Below are positions 50,910-61,800 of a stretch of DNA of 64,000 nt, piece by piece. The stretch comes from Intestinimonas butyriciproducens (lineage in GTDB: Bacteria; Bacillota; Clostridia; Oscillospirales; Butyricicoccaceae): assembly GCF_016901775.1 (NCBI RefSeq), contig NZ_JACJKW010000002.1, positions 1 through 64,000 of the forward strand. Direction: 5' to 3'. Position 1 is the stretch's first letter, and every line of letters starts with the position of its first letter. Both the position numbers and the translations under genes were made by a program. The notes beneath the pieces are model-generated. The model was given only the letters and a program-made list of their open reading frames with translations, had not been told where the DNA came from and ran no database searches.

Positions 50910-51491
50910 CTATTCCATCCGGCTGGTTTCTGCATGGAGGCCATTGAGAAAACACTGAATGGCGATCTCCCGGCTTTTTTCCAGCTCGGTGTCCTTATAA
51001 TAATAGAAATACCCCAGATCCTCCTGGGAGATGAAACCGTGGAGAATGGCGCGAAGCACCCGCTGCCAGTGGGAGCAGGCCTCACGGCTCAGACCATAGC
51101 CGCAAAGCAGCTCCATCACCGTTTCCAGAAGCGGTACGGCCATTTCTTTTTCCGTCTCATCGTTGTTCAGCGGCATGGACATGATCAGCCGGTACAAGCC
51201 TTTGTTTTCTGCGGCAAAGGCAAAATACGCCCGGGCAAAGGCCCGGATGGCTTCGTCTTTTTCCTTTCCGGAGATGGCGGCCTTTTGGTTTTCCACAAAC
51301 CTGTGGATGGCGCAGCGGAACACCTCCCGCTGCAGATCCTTTGTGTTTGCAATGTGGTTATACAGAGACGGCGTTTTCACCTAAAGCCGTCTGACAAGCT
51401 CATGCAGGGAGATGACACACTGTCCGCTTTCTTCAATCAGCGTCACAGCTTCCTGCACGATGATCTCTTTGGTCAGTCCTTTTGGACCCAT
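50910..51491 (-). pseudogene. TetR regulator gene interrupted by an in-frame TAG
   Basis: Both parts read in one frame. From ATG 51491 (AAAGGAG eight bases upstream) 36 residues encode the start of a TetR helix-turn-helix (LTKEIIVQEAVTLIEESG ... ISLHELVRRL). TAG at 51381-51383 then stops translation where a Gly is usual, and the frame goes on with VKTPSLYNHIANTKDLQREV (20) and a normal 156-residue ligand domain. A GTG directly after the TAG could restart translation but would lack half of the DNA-binding motif. It is therefore probably inactive, unless the stop is read through or is a sequencing error. Confidence 0.75.
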
Positions 51492-51513
51492 AACCCATGC
51501 TCCTTTCAAACCA

Positions 51514-51548
51514 ACAGCATTAGTAATGCTGTCACTAACACTGTTAGT
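51514..51548. promoter_or_regulatory. Two adjacent palindromes upstream of the tetR remnant
   Basis: ACAGCATTAGTAATGCTGT (51514-51532) and ACTAACACTGTTAGT (51534-51548) are perfect palindromes one base apart, 23 bp upstream of the tetR ATG. They are candidates for the operator of the tetR/MATE operon. Confidence 0.6.
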
Positions 51549-51588
51549 TTGTCGAGAGGGAAAGAGCGGCAGAAGATGAAAAAGAAAA

Positions 51589-51627
51589 ATTCCCCGGATA
51601 CCGTGGGTATCACGGCATCCGGGGAAT
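51589..51627 (-). terminator. Intrinsic terminator of the peptidase gene
   Basis: ATTCCCCGGAT and CCGTG pair with CACGG and ATCCGGGGAAT. On the minus strand the stem is followed by a T run. Confidence 0.8.
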
Positions 51628-51652
51628 GGGGCAAGGGAAGGTATGGCAGAGT

Positions 51653-52216
51653 TTATTTCAGCCTGTCCAGCAGTGGGCCGCCCTCTTCCCGCAGCCACTG
51701 GCGGCAGGGAAGATAATCAGGTAGCACCCGCTCCACTTCTTTCCAAAAGCGGGGAGAATGATTCATTTCCAGCCGGTGGCACAGCTCGTGTACCACCACA
51801 TAGTCCAGCACTTCCGGCGGGCAGAGCATCAGGAGAAGGTTAAAATTCAGATTTCCTTTGGAAGAACAGCTGCCCCACCGGGTATGCTGCGCCCGGATGG
51901 TGATGCGGCCATAGTCCACCCCCGCCAAAGGGGCAAAATGCTCCACACGCCGGGGGATTTCCTGCAAAGCGGCATCTGCCAGAGAAATACGCTCTGTCAG
52001 AGTCAGCGGCGGCAGGGCCCGGCTTTGCCGGGCGGCAAGTTTTTCCAGATGTTTCTGAATCCAGGGGGATTTTTCCTCTACAAAGCGGCGGATTTCTTCT
52101 TCCGGCAGCTTCAACGGAGAGCGCACCACAAGCTGCCCCTCCCGGGTGATCTGAAGGGACAGTGTTTTCCGCTTGCTGCGGAGAAGGGTATAGGGATACA
52201 GTGGGGATGAGGGCAT
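51653..52216 (-). CDS. YgjP-like M48-type metallopeptidase
   Basis: The 187-residue protein belongs to the YgjP/DUF45 group. It has SKRKTLSLQITREGQLVVRSP (in part) at the N-terminus, TRWGSCSSKGNLNFN, and the zinc motif VVHELCHRLEMNHSPRFW at about residue 140. It is a soluble cytoplasmic protein with no known substrate. The ATG has GGAAGGAG upstream. Confidence 0.87.
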   Translation of the reverse strand: MPSSPLYPYTLLRSKRKTLSLQITREGQLVVRSPLKLPEEEIRRFVEEKSPWIQKHLEKLAARQSRALPPLTLTERISLADAALQEIPRRVEHFAPLAGVDYGRITIRAQHTRWGSCSSKGNLNFNLLLMLCPPEVLDYVVVHELCHRLEMNHSPRFWKEVERVLPDYLPCRQWLREEGGPLLDRLK

Positions 52217-52281
52217 GGAAATCTCCTTCCGGCGTATTTGCTTTCAGTATACCCTCTTCCGGTTTCCAGGACAAGAGCCTT

Positions 52282-53565
52282 CTAGCCTTTCAGCAAAGGA
52301 AGCAGCTGGTTTTCCATTACCCACCGGTGACTGTAATGGGTGCGCACCAGGGTTTTGGCAGAAAGAGCCGGGTCTTCATCCATCCGGCGCAGAATGTCCC
52401 GGCCCTGGTCCTCATAATAGGCCTGTTCCGAAGGATTGTAGGTCTCCCGGGTGTCAAAGCCGAAGTTACGGGCATCCCAGCGAAGAAAGTAGGCGCCCAG
52501 CTTCTCTCCCAATTCCTGGAGCGCAGGTACTGCTTGATTGAGCACCAGGAAGTTGCCGCGGCTGGCGGCTTCCAGCACCGTCAGACCGAAGGATTCCGAA
52601 TAGGAAGGACAAATGAACAGGTTGGACAGCTGGAACAGTTCCAGTACACTCTCCCGGGGAAATCCCAGGGGATAACCGATATCGGATGTGAAAAGCAGAT
52701 TGCCGGCAGACAGACCGTATTTTTCCCCCTCGGTACGGATCATTTTTTTGTAGAGTGCCGGAGGAATGTGGGCACAGGGGAAGCCGCAGAATACGGCTCG
52801 GGTCTGGCGGGAGGACACCTTCTGGATGGCGCCGCACAGAGCAGCCACTTTTTCCAGCCGCTTGCCGGTGGTGAGCCGGGCCGGGTAAATGGCCAGCACC
52901 TCGGCCCCCAGCAGATCTATATGCCGGGCCACTTGCTGTACATCCTGGTTCATGGAGGAAAGAAGGGGCAGGCAGTTATATACGGCGGCGCACTGGTCCA
53001 ATGGAACACCGTACTGCCGGGAAAGGGCAGGAAGGCCTGACTGGGTAGGATAGACGAAGATGGTATTGGGCAGGGGGGTAAAGCGGGCGGAAAAAGGTTC
53101 TTCCATGGTTTCCGGCCGCGGTACCGGCAGGGAATGGGTAAAAGAGAGAAAACGGAGCTGGGGCAGCTGTTTCTGGGCTTTCCGCAGGGCGACATTGTGT
53201 ACCAGATGCCACCCCTGGTACAGGATGTCATGGAGGATGCACACATCCACATCCTGCAAATGCCGGACAAAATCCCGGGCAATGGCATCGGCTTCCCGAT
53301 GGAAAGTGGGATGCACCGAGCCGGTGGGGGCGGAGTAATCCCGCCAGTGGATGGGCTGTCCATCCAAGGTGTTGGTGATCTTTACCCATTGCAGTACGGG
53401 GTCTGAGAAAATTCCGGTGCGTTCGCGGTCGGGACAGTTTTCACTCACCAGCATTTTTACGGCAATGCCGGCATCCAACAGCATTTGCAGCTGGTCAGCC
53501 ACCACATTCACCAGAGAATAGGTGGAGGACAGCCCGGCGAACATGGTAAGAATGGCAACTTTCAC
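52282..53565 (-). CDS. Glycosyltransferase family 4-like protein
   Basis: The 427-residue protein starts at GTG after AAAGGAGCACACC. It has two Rossmann halves: VAILTMFAGLSSTYSLVNVV near the start (20), LHDILYQGWH, then IYPARLTTGKRLEK and the nucleotide-sugar motif CPSYSESFGLTVLEAASRG with the E-x7-E spacing. This fits a GT-B retaining transferase acting on a sugar acceptor. The acceptor and pathway are not evident, since no other polysaccharide genes are adjacent. Confidence 0.82.
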   Translation of the reverse strand: MKVAILTMFAGLSSTYSLVNVVADQLQMLLDAGIAVKMLVSENCPDRERTGIFSDPVLQWVKITNTLDGQPIHWRDYSAPTGSVHPTFHREADAIARDFVRHLQDVDVCILHDILYQGWHLVHNVALRKAQKQLPQLRFLSFTHSLPVPRPETMEEPFSARFTPLPNTIFVYPTQSGLPALSRQYGVPLDQCAAVYNCLPLLSSMNQDVQQVARHIDLLGAEVLAIYPARLTTGKRLEKVAALCGAIQKVSSRQTRAVFCGFPCAHIPPALYKKMIRTEGEKYGLSAGNLLFTSDIGYPLGFPRESVLELFQLSNLFICPSYSESFGLTVLEAASRGNFLVLNQAVPALQELGEKLGAYFLRWDARNFGFDTRETYNPSEQAYYEDQGRDILRRMDEDPALSAKTLVRTHYSHRWVMENQLLPLLKG

Positions 53566-53586
53566 GGTGTGCTCCTTTCCATGGAT

Positions 53587-53612
53587 GCGGCGCGGCGATT
53601 TTGCCGCGCCGC
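53587..53612. terminator. GC-rich hairpin between the small gene and the glycosyltransferase gene
   Basis: GCGGCGCGGC pairs with GCCGCGCCGC. No T run follows on the minus strand, so it may stabilise or attenuate the transcript rather than end it. Confidence 0.4.
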
Positions 53613-53630
53613 AAAAGTGGGTCAACCGGA

Positions 53631-53912
53631 TTAAACGGAAGGTTGGTTGGGGCAGCTGCACCCTCCGAACAGATCCAGCTTCTGTTTCAGAACGGTTTCC
53701 AGCTGGGCCACGGAATCCACCATGGGCTCCACCGATTTGTTGGTTTGCAGCAAGATCTCCGGGGTGACATCGGCCATAGCCACCATTTTCTGGATTTTTT
53801 CACCCTCAGCGTTGAGGATGTGAGACAGAGCGGCTTCTTCCAGGGCCACCGACTGAATGATATCGGTGATGGCCTGGGATCTTGTGATGTTGCTGGACGA
53901 AATGACAGGCAT
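53631..53912 (-). CDS. Small protein of the ALSHILNAEGEKIQ type
   Basis: The 93-residue protein shows SITDIIQSVALEEAALSHIL-like sequence (ITDIIQSVALEEAALSHILN, 20) followed by AEGEKIQKMVAM, a second helix with NKSVEPMVDSVAQLETVLKQ, and CSCP near the end. This helical motif recurs in small Clostridia proteins and at the end of some collagen-like spore surface proteins. A spore-coat role is a guess. It has GGAGCGGAAGC upstream of the ATG. It precedes the glycosyltransferase gene on the same strand. Confidence 0.65.
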   Translation of the reverse strand: MPVISSSNITRSQAITDIIQSVALEEAALSHILNAEGEKIQKMVAMADVTPEILLQTNKSVEPMVDSVAQLETVLKQKLDLFGGCSCPNQPSV

Positions 53913-53997
53913 TCCTATAATTGCTTCCGCTCCTTCGTTGGTGTGGTTTTGTGTTGAGTATGGGCTCCCTTTATCTTATGGAAAAAGGAAAAGAGAT

Positions 53998-54156
53998 GTG
54001 ACGCCCTGGAGAAGATTTTTTCTTCCCTATGGGAAGAAGGAATCCTGTCTTGATACGGCCCCTGATGCGCCGGCAGTGGAACGGATCATCGATCCCCGGG
54101 GAAATGTTCTGCTCAGCTCCGACGAAATGGGAAGAATCGATGCTCTTTCCTCTTAA
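53998..54156 (+). CDS. Possible 52-residue protein
   Basis: GTG 53998 with AGGAAAAGAGAT upstream opens 52 codons ending VERIIDPRGNVLLSSDEMGRID and a stop (quoted in part, IIDPRGNVLLSSDE). The composition looks protein-like and the frame sits directly before a terminator. No homologue is recognised. Real coding is uncertain. Confidence 0.3.
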   Translation: MTPWRRFFLPYGKKESCLDTAPDAPAVERIIDPRGNVLLSSDEMGRIDALSS

Positions 54157-54215
54157 TGGGGTTTTGTGAAAGCAGCATATTTTGAGAGGGAGGACAGCAA
54201 CCCTTTGGAAAACAG

Positions 54216-54250
54216 ATCAAAGCCTCCGGATTGGCCGGAGGCTTTGATTA
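54216..54250. terminator. Bidirectional hairpin terminator
   Basis: ATCAAAGCCTCCGG pairs with CCGGAGGCTTTGAT, between convergent units. Confidence 0.7.
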
Positions 54251-54334
54251 TTTCAGACATATGCAGCACCGGGTATCCATTTCCCTTGGGAAGGGAAAGA
54301 ATATACAGAAAAAATGGGGAGCTTGGGGTTTTTC

Positions 54335-54535
54335 TTACCGGTTTTGCGCATCTTCGTCCTGTTGCTCTTCCTTGGGTAGAGTGTGCCATGGGATTTCCTT
54401 TTTGGGGAAAAAGCTGCCTTTGATTTTTTTCAAAAGGCTTTCCACCAGATAAAACCACAGATTCCCCAGAAAGAAGAGAAGAAGCAGCAGAAGAAAAATA
54501 ACTCCCGCCTGCTGGAGCAAAGGGATCAGGGTCAT
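54335..54535 (-). CDS. 66-residue single-pass membrane protein
   Basis: The protein has one long hydrophobic segment (VIFLLLLLLFFLGNLWFYLV, 20) after a short polar start. A basic stretch (KKIKGSFFPKK) and an acidic C-terminus follow. The ATG overlaps the stop of the 161-residue gene by 4 bp, so translation is probably coupled. The function is unknown. Confidence 0.6.
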   Translation of the reverse strand: MTLIPLLQQAGVIFLLLLLLFFLGNLWFYLVESLLKKIKGSFFPKKEIPWHTLPKEEQQDEDAQNR

Positions 54536-55017
54536 TTTGTGGCAAAACGATGGAGGAAAAAGTCGGTAAAGGCCGCCAGCTCTTTTTCCTGAGATACATA
54601 GACATAGAGCTTTTCATCTTCCAGCCAGTCATAGGCGTTGATGCCGATGTAATTCCGCTTGTCCGGATAAATGATAAAGGCATCGGTGGGATATTTATTC
54701 CGGTAGGCCTTGAGGATTTCCGACCGGCGGTAATAGGTAGGATCGCCGCAGCCCGACAGATCGGGCACGGTGGGCACCACTGCAATGGTTCGGGTTTCTT
54801 CGTTCCAGCCTACGATCAGGTTGCCGATCTTGGTTTTGCTGCCGTGAACAAAGCCATAGTTGAACCGGCTCACATCTTCAGTGTAGCCAAAAATCAGCTG
54901 GTAGGAACTGCCGTTTTCCACCACCTGGTCAAACAGTGCACGCATCTTGGCTGCGTTTTGTCGGCTTTTTTCCATGTCGATTTCCGGCCCTTTGAAAATT
55001 TTGCTGAACAGTCCCAT
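54532..55017 (-). CDS. 161-residue cytoplasmic protein of unknown function
   Basis: The protein begins MGLFSKIFKGPEIDMEKSR, continues with a helical region and a beta-rich middle (YQLIFGYTEDVSRFNYGFVH, 20; GWNEETRTIAVVPT), and ends in a helix. The SKIFKGPEID-type start is seen in small uncharacterised Clostridia proteins. It has AGGAGGAAATCCT before the ATG and is coupled to the membrane protein downstream, which suggests the two work together. No catalytic motif is visible. Confidence 0.65.
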   Translation of the reverse strand: MGLFSKIFKGPEIDMEKSRQNAAKMRALFDQVVENGSSYQLIFGYTEDVSRFNYGFVHGSKTKIGNLIVGWNEETRTIAVVPTVPDLSGCGDPTYYRRSEILKAYRNKYPTDAFIIYPDKRNYIGINAYDWLEDEKLYVYVSQEKELAAFTDFFLHRFATK

Positions 55018-55108
55018 AGGATTTCCTCCTGAAATAAAGATGTTTTTTTGATTTTGTATTTATTATGGGTGAAATTTTTCCGCCTCGGGGTAGAGGCGGA
55101 AAAGGGGA

Positions 55109-55717
55109 TCACCGGCGCAGCCCATCCAAAAAGTGGATGATGGTCTGGATCTGGAAATCGGCCGTTTCATCGGCGGCTTCAGGCACCAGAAAGGGCAGAG
55201 TCTCAGGAATCGCCCGGCGGATGACCATCAAAGTCAGGCAAAGATTGGTGAACAGGGCCACCTGCCTGGGACCGGCCGGAACGCCGAAACATTCCAGAAG
55301 TTTTCCAAACAGCTGACTTTGCTTTTGACGAAAAATCTGACAGTTTTCGGGAGAAAGCCGGCGGAAAATATGCTGTTGCCCTTCGATCGTCAGGACGGCG
55401 ATACCATTTTGCTCACCATAGCAGCAGGAGCGGAGAAAGGTATCCACGCCTTCGCTCCAGGAAAGGGACGGATCTTCCATCAATTTTTTGGCGTAAGCCA
55501 GGATCCGGGGCTGCTGGAGATAGAGGGCTTCCACCACAAGGTCCTCCTTGGTGGGGAAAAAAGAATAGAAAAAGCTGCGGGAGATCCCTACCTTCTGATA
55601 GATTTGCTCCACCGTTGTATGCTGAATGCCTTGTCTGGCCATCAGCTCCAGCGCCACAGCCACCAGCTGCTGCCGCAGCCGCTGTTTTTCTTCCAGGGAA
55701 TAGGCCACCCTGGGCAT
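55109..55717 (-). CDS. TetR family transcriptional regulator
   Basis: The 202-residue protein has an N-terminal helix-turn-helix (MARQGIQHTTVEQIYQKVGI, 20; SRSFFYSFFPTKEDLV) and a helical C-terminal domain. ATG 55717 with GGAAGGAGGTCTGTGCT upstream is chosen over an in-frame start at 55747. It lies 91 nt upstream of the 161-residue gene on the same strand, but no operator palindrome is obvious. Confidence 0.85.
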   Translation of the reverse strand: MPRVAYSLEEKQRLRQQLVAVALELMARQGIQHTTVEQIYQKVGISRSFFYSFFPTKEDLVVEALYLQQPRILAYAKKLMEDPSLSWSEGVDTFLRSCCYGEQNGIAVLTIEGQQHIFRRLSPENCQIFRQKQSQLFGKLLECFGVPAGPRQVALFTNLCLTLMVIRRAIPETLPFLVPEAADETADFQIQTIIHFLDGLRR

Positions 55718-55819
55718 AGCACAGACCTCCTTCCATAATAAAGACAAATCAAAAAATGTGTTTTTATTTTAGCACCGTTCCAAAGATTTGGCAAGTGGAG
55801 GATCGGTGGAGAAAAAACG

Positions 55820-55852
55820 ACAAAGCCCCTGGCCATCGGCCAGGGGCTTTGT
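55820..55852 (-). terminator. Intrinsic terminator of the large SLH gene
   Basis: ACAAAGCCCCTGGCC and GGCCAGGGGCTTTGT form a 15-bp stem just after the stop codon of the 2140-residue gene. Confidence 0.85.
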
Positions 55853-55882
55853 GTATTAAAACAGGGGATAGGGTTTGCGGGT

Positions 55883-58800
55883 TTAATGGGTGAAGCGGTA
55901 CAGGAAGGTCACCATTTGTCCGCGATTGCATCCCAGGTCGGGGCTGAATGCGGTGTCCGAGGTACCATTGGTGATGCCCTTTTCCAGCGCCCACTGCACT
56001 GCATTGTAATAATAGTCGCTGGGCTTCACATCGGCAAAGCCCGATGGAATGGTGGGAGCGGGGGACTGGGAGAAACGATGGAGAAAAGTGACCATCTGGC
56101 TGCGGCTCACCGTCTGATCCGGTGCAAAAACTGTGGCGGTGACGCCGTTGGTAATGCCTTGCTCCACAGCCCATTGGACCGCTGTGCGATAATAGGCATC
56201 TTCCGTCACATCGGCAAAAGGCATATCCTGGCTTTGGGGCGCAGGCGAACCGGCCAGACGCCACAGGAAGGTGACGGCCTGGGCTCGGGTACAGGTGAGA
56301 TGGGGGCCGAATGTGGTGTCCGTGATGCCGTTGGTGATGCCCTTTTCCAGCGCCCACTGTACTGCATCATAGTAATAATCCTCTATGGATACATCCACAA
56401 ATCCCAAGCCGGTACCCTGGGGTACAAACAGGGCTTCCACCTTCACTGGGCCGCCAGGCATCCGGAAGGTAAAGCTGCCATCGCCTTTGGGAGTGAGGGT
56501 CAGCATACTGCCCTTCTGATCGGTCACGATCAGGCTTCCCAGCTCATATCCAGCCTCCGGCTGGGATGTGATGGTAACGGTTTTTCCGGGAGAAGCATTT
56601 TGGGGAGTGATGGTGATTTTGCCGCCCTCTGTCTGGGAGGGAGAAGTGATGGGATAGTGGGGCTCCTGGTCTCCGCCGCCAGGAACAATGGATGCAGCCT
56701 GGAAAGCGGCGTGGACCGTGAGGGAATCCCGGATGTTTTCCACCTGATAAGTGCCGTTGGCGGCAGGAACTGGCGTACCGTTTACCGAAAGAGTTGCCAG
56801 GGTGTAGCCGCTGCTGGCGCTGGCCCGGATGGTCACGGTGGAGCCGGACTTCACCTGATAGACGCCGTTCTCATTGCGGATCACAGCATCGGTTCCATCT
56901 GCATTGATCGCAGAGATGGAAACCGAGCCGCCAGCACCGGCAGTACAGGTGATGGTGGGATCGACATGTTCACCGCTGACCAGGGCATAGGCCGAATAAG
57001 CTCCCTGGTCGGTGGCCCGAAGCCGGGCGTGTACCAGGCCGGACGATCCGGCGGACAGAGTCAGCTGGCCCTGATCATTCACCTGGAAAGTGCCGGTGGC
57101 CGGATCGGCTTCCCACTCTACCAGGCGGCTGCCGGTGAGGGACAGGGTGCTGCCGTTTTCCAGCACGGCCACTGCTGATAAGGTGGTGGAGCTGCTGGTG
57201 GGCTCCAGCTTTTGGTTCTCGATGGGCTGGCCATCTGCATAGATGGCGATGTTTTTCAGTTGTCCCAGAGCCGGGTTCACCAGCTGTAAGGTACGGGTGG
57301 TGCGGTGGCCCACCCCATCGGTGGCCGTAAGGGTCAGGGTGTGACTGGCGGCCGTTTCACTCAGGTTGACTTTATAGGTGAAAGAGCCGTCTTTTTCAAT
57401 GGTCACAGGTTCCGCTGCGCCGCCATCCACCGAAATGGTGAGCGTGCCTTCGCTCCGGCCGGTCACCTGGGTGCTGGCGGAGAAGAAGGAGCCGCTGTTG
57501 GGGGTGGAGATCATCAAAGCCGGGGGCGTTGAATCCACGGTAAAGCTCTTGGTATAGCGGAAGGCATCCCCCTGGCTGTTGGTTCCCTGGAACCGGATGG
57601 TATGGGAACCTTCGGTGAGGTTTTTCAGTTCCAGAGAGATCGTGCTTTGGCTGGTAACTTCTGTTTCCTCGCCGTCGTCCAGGCTCCAGGTGCCCGAGAC
57701 CTTCTGGCCCTTTGCCTCTGTGATGGTGGCGGTGAAGCTGTTCTTGGGATAGATCAGGGTCTCAAAGGTTTCTTTCCCAGCCTGGGTGGTTTCTGTTACG
57801 GCCTTCACATCGGCATCCCAGGAGAATGTGGGCGGGGTGGGAGCGGAAACGGTCACATCGGTGCGTGTTTCTTCCGAATAGAGGGTAACGCCGTCAGTTG
57901 TTACCTTATAAGCGGATACCCCCATTTTGTAGGTTTTGCCCGCTTCCAGGCCCACGGTGGTTTCGCCGGTGGCGATGGGATAGCCCTTGTCGTCCAGAAG
58001 CAACTGTCCCTCCTTGCCGGTTTGATACTCCGGCACTGTGGCCTGGCCGCCGGCGGTATAGGTGTTGCTGCCTTTTTCCAGCATCAGCCCGCTGACACCG
58101 GAAACCAGCTGATCCCCTTCATAGAAGTTCACCCGGTAGCCGTCAATCCCCTCACCGGAGGCGGTAAAGGACACCTTGTAGTCTCCGGCGGATTGTACAT
58201 TGCTCACCGTGGGTTTTGCGGGCTGCTGGGGATTTTCATACTTCCAGCGGGTTTCCGCAGTGGAGGCGGTGGTGGCACTCTCGTCCACCGCTACGGCCCG
58301 CAAAGTGTATGTGCCGGAGGGCAGGGCAGCGGTGTCCAGGGTGATTTCCACGCTGCCGCCCGTGATGGCGCCAGTTGTACTGCCCACGGGATAGGCGGTT
58401 TCCCCGTCCACGGCCAGCAGGGTGATCTGGGAGAATTTGCTCAGGCCGGTACCGGTGACGGTGGCCCGATTGTCGTTTTCTTCCACCTTTTCCAGCTCCG
58501 GCAGCGGGGCCAGGCGGTAGAAGGTCAGGTCGGAGGGCTGGCTGGTTGCGATGGTATAGGCGCCCTGCGTCCCAGCCGGGAAGGTTACTGTCATGTGTGC
58601 TTGCTTGCTTTTTTCGTCATAATACACATGGGCATTGGCATTCTGGTTTTCCGGCGCATTGGCGTCTTTTTTCGGATCAAGCCAATGCATCGGGTAATCT
58701 GATCCATCGCTTGCCTGGATGAAAAGCTTCTTGCCTTCTTCTATGGCGGCCGCTTCGCTGGCGCTTTCCCAGGTGAAGGACAGAGCGCCGTCAGAGGCGC

Positions 58801-61800
58801 TGTTTTCCAGGGTCAGCTGATGGTTCAGGCCGGAAATGTTGCTTTTCAGGCTGTCGCCGCCGGTAAAGGTGGTGGGGCCGTTCAGACTGGATACCACCTG
58901 GGCCCGGGCCGCCACCGACACATTGTTGCCCACGGCGGCATACAGGGTCTTGCCGGTGGTGGGGGAGGTGTACAGCGGCACGGCCCGGAAGGTCATCAGT
59001 TCCGGATGGCTGGAGGTGGCTTCTTCCCCGTTCCAGCTGATGTCGCCGCCCCAGTAATAGGTGATGCCCACCTTCATCCCCAGGGCTTCGGCAGCGCCCC
59101 AGATTTTTTCGGTGTTGGCTCCCAGGCCCACATTGGCCAGGGTCAGGCCCCCGATGAGGGGCAGATTGCCGGGCAGGGTCAGAGCAGCCTGGATGAAAAA
59201 CTCAAACAGCTGCGCTTCATCGCTGACAATATAGCCGCCGCCCTGGAGGATGCCGGCAATGTTCATATTGAGAGCGGCCAGGAAATAGACCTCCGGATAC
59301 CATCCCAGCTCCAGCTGGGCGCTGTCCAGCACGGCCACCGAATTAGCCAGGGTGCCGTTGCTCAGCTGAGCGCCGATGCCCTGGAGGCTCAGGTCCAGCT
59401 CAGCCCGGGCAGAGATGATCTGGAGGATGGAGAACTGTCCTTGAAGAATCAGCTGCAAGGGCGGGATGGCGTCGGTGAGGAAGATGGTGTCATACAGATT
59501 GTCGATGCCGCCGCCTGCACCCTGGAGCCACAGCACGCCCATGCCGTCCAGGTTGATTCCGGGGGTAAATCCGCCCACATAGAAGCGAAGGGTGTCGGGG
59601 TAGGGGATGCCGTCCTTGCTCTGGATGGCCAGCTCGGCTTCCATGGCAAAGGTAGCAAAGGAGGCGGCGCCCGAAACGCCCACGGCCCAATCGCCCACAG
59701 TTTTTACCGTGAGCACGCCTTCAATGCCGGGCATGCCGTCGATGTAGCTGGGAAGGCCCAGGGCCACGGAAAAGTTGACGCCCTGGTATTGGCCGCCGCC
59801 GAAGAGGATGTCGTCCACCTGGATGGTGGCTGAGCGGCTGTCCCCATCCCCGGCCTCGGCGCTGTCTCCCATGTCGGTGCTGGTTTCAAAGGGGGGCGCG
59901 TTGGTATCCACCGTGTCGGCATTATGGGGATACTGGTCCTCCAGGGCCCGGAGATTGTCCGGGGTGGCCTGGCCCTTTGCGATCAGGTCCTGCTTGGCTT
60001 TGTCCAAAGCAGAGGCTTCCGGTGCAGACTGCTTGGCGGCAGGCACCAGGAAGGACAGATCCAGGCCGCCGCCAAAGGCGATGACGCCGCCTACGCCATT
60101 CATATATCCCATTTCGCCGTACTTGAACTCAAAGAGCAGCCCCAGCAGGTCCTGGGCCGCCTGGCCCACGCTGGGCCATAGCAAAGTGATGTTGCCGTCT
60201 TGATCCCGGTCGCCGTTTTCCTCATAGGTGGTGAGGGAATAGGCCGTGCCGTCCTCGATGGCGGTGAGGCAGCAGGGCCCGGTCCACACCGAGGTTCCCA
60301 CGCCGGAGATCAGCAGGGAGGCGTCAAAATCCACCTCGATGACGCCGCCTTGATCGGTGATGGTCACCTGGCCGTCCCGGATATCCAGGCAGTTGTTCAG
60401 GGTGATCACATTGTCCTCTTTTCCCAGGGACACGGCGGTGTACACTTTGGCGCCGCTTTCTTCCTTCTGGGAGAAGGAGCCCCGGAACTCCAGCAGGACG
60501 GCGCCGCCCAGGGACTTGCCGGAGTCTGCATAGTCTTTTTCTGTGGCGTAGGTATGGACAGAATACTGCTTGTCGGAATCCTGCTCCACCGTCACCACGC
60601 CATAGCCGTTATTGCGGTATTCCGGGTCATCGGTGACCTGGAAACGCAGGGCCGGGGCGGCGATGTCAGTCTTGGAAGCGTCGAGGTAATCGATGGTCAG
60701 CTGGTATTCCCCAATGTCCAGTTCCTGGGTCAGCACCACCTGGGCGGTGTTGTTTTCCGCATCGATGGCAAAGGCATCTTTTTCAATCTCAATGCTCTCT
60801 TTTCCATCGATTGTTCCCCCATCGGTGCGGGAAAGACGCAGGGTGAAGACAGCGCTCTCCTGCTGGCTTTCCAGCATATTGAAATTGGTGCCGGTGAGGT
60901 AGAGACTGCGGGTGCCGGTGGTGTAGATCAGATCGGGAGAAGCGCTGGTAAAGCCGATCTCCGGCACATTGCCATTGGTGCCGGGACAGAGAATCCACAC
61001 CGTTTCGGTGCACAGCAGGTTTTTGGCCTGGAGAACGGTGGAGCTGTCTTCCATCTTGTAGGCCTGGAAGGTCAGCTTCCGGTAGGTGGCTTCTTCCCCG
61101 GGGGTGGCCTGGAACTTGAAATTCACATTCTGGCTTCCCTGGTCCTGCAAATTGGTCAGTTCCAGATAGTAGGGATCCCAGTAGGTTGCATCGGTTTGCA
61201 GCGCATTGTTTTGATCATAGGGCGTCATCTTTTCTCCCGGATAAACCACCAGGCGCACATTGTCCAGCGTGCCGCCGGAGATATTCCGGAAGGTTCCCTG
61301 CACCGTGAAATCGCCATTGTTTGTATAGGCCGTTCCGTTGGTGTCCATTGTCAGGGTCTCGGGCATGTCGGTGAAGTTCAGGGTGGCCCCGGCGGTTTCG
61401 GGCACATCGGCATTGGAAAAGACGCCGTAATACCCGGCGGCCGAGCCGCTGCCGTTCTGAGCCAGGGTGCCCAGGTCATAATAAAGGGCAAAGGCGCTGT
61501 CGGCTGTCAGGTAATCCCGGTTGTAGGGGGTGGTGAAATCCAGGCTCCCGTCGGGTGCATAGTCAAAAACCGAGGCGGCCAGGTTGTTCCAATGGCCGAA
61601 GGTCACTTTTTCCGGCTTGCTGACGGTATCCCCTACGGTTCCGTTGAGAAAATAGGCCATGATGCTGGGGTTCTGGGGGTCGTCATAGGCGAAAAAGTTG
61701 TTCTGGTAATCGGTGACGGTCTGTTCGGAAGTCACCCGGGTGTAACCGTTGTCCTGGGCCACTTCATAGACTCCGTAGTCCTGGGTGCCCAGGGCGGTGT

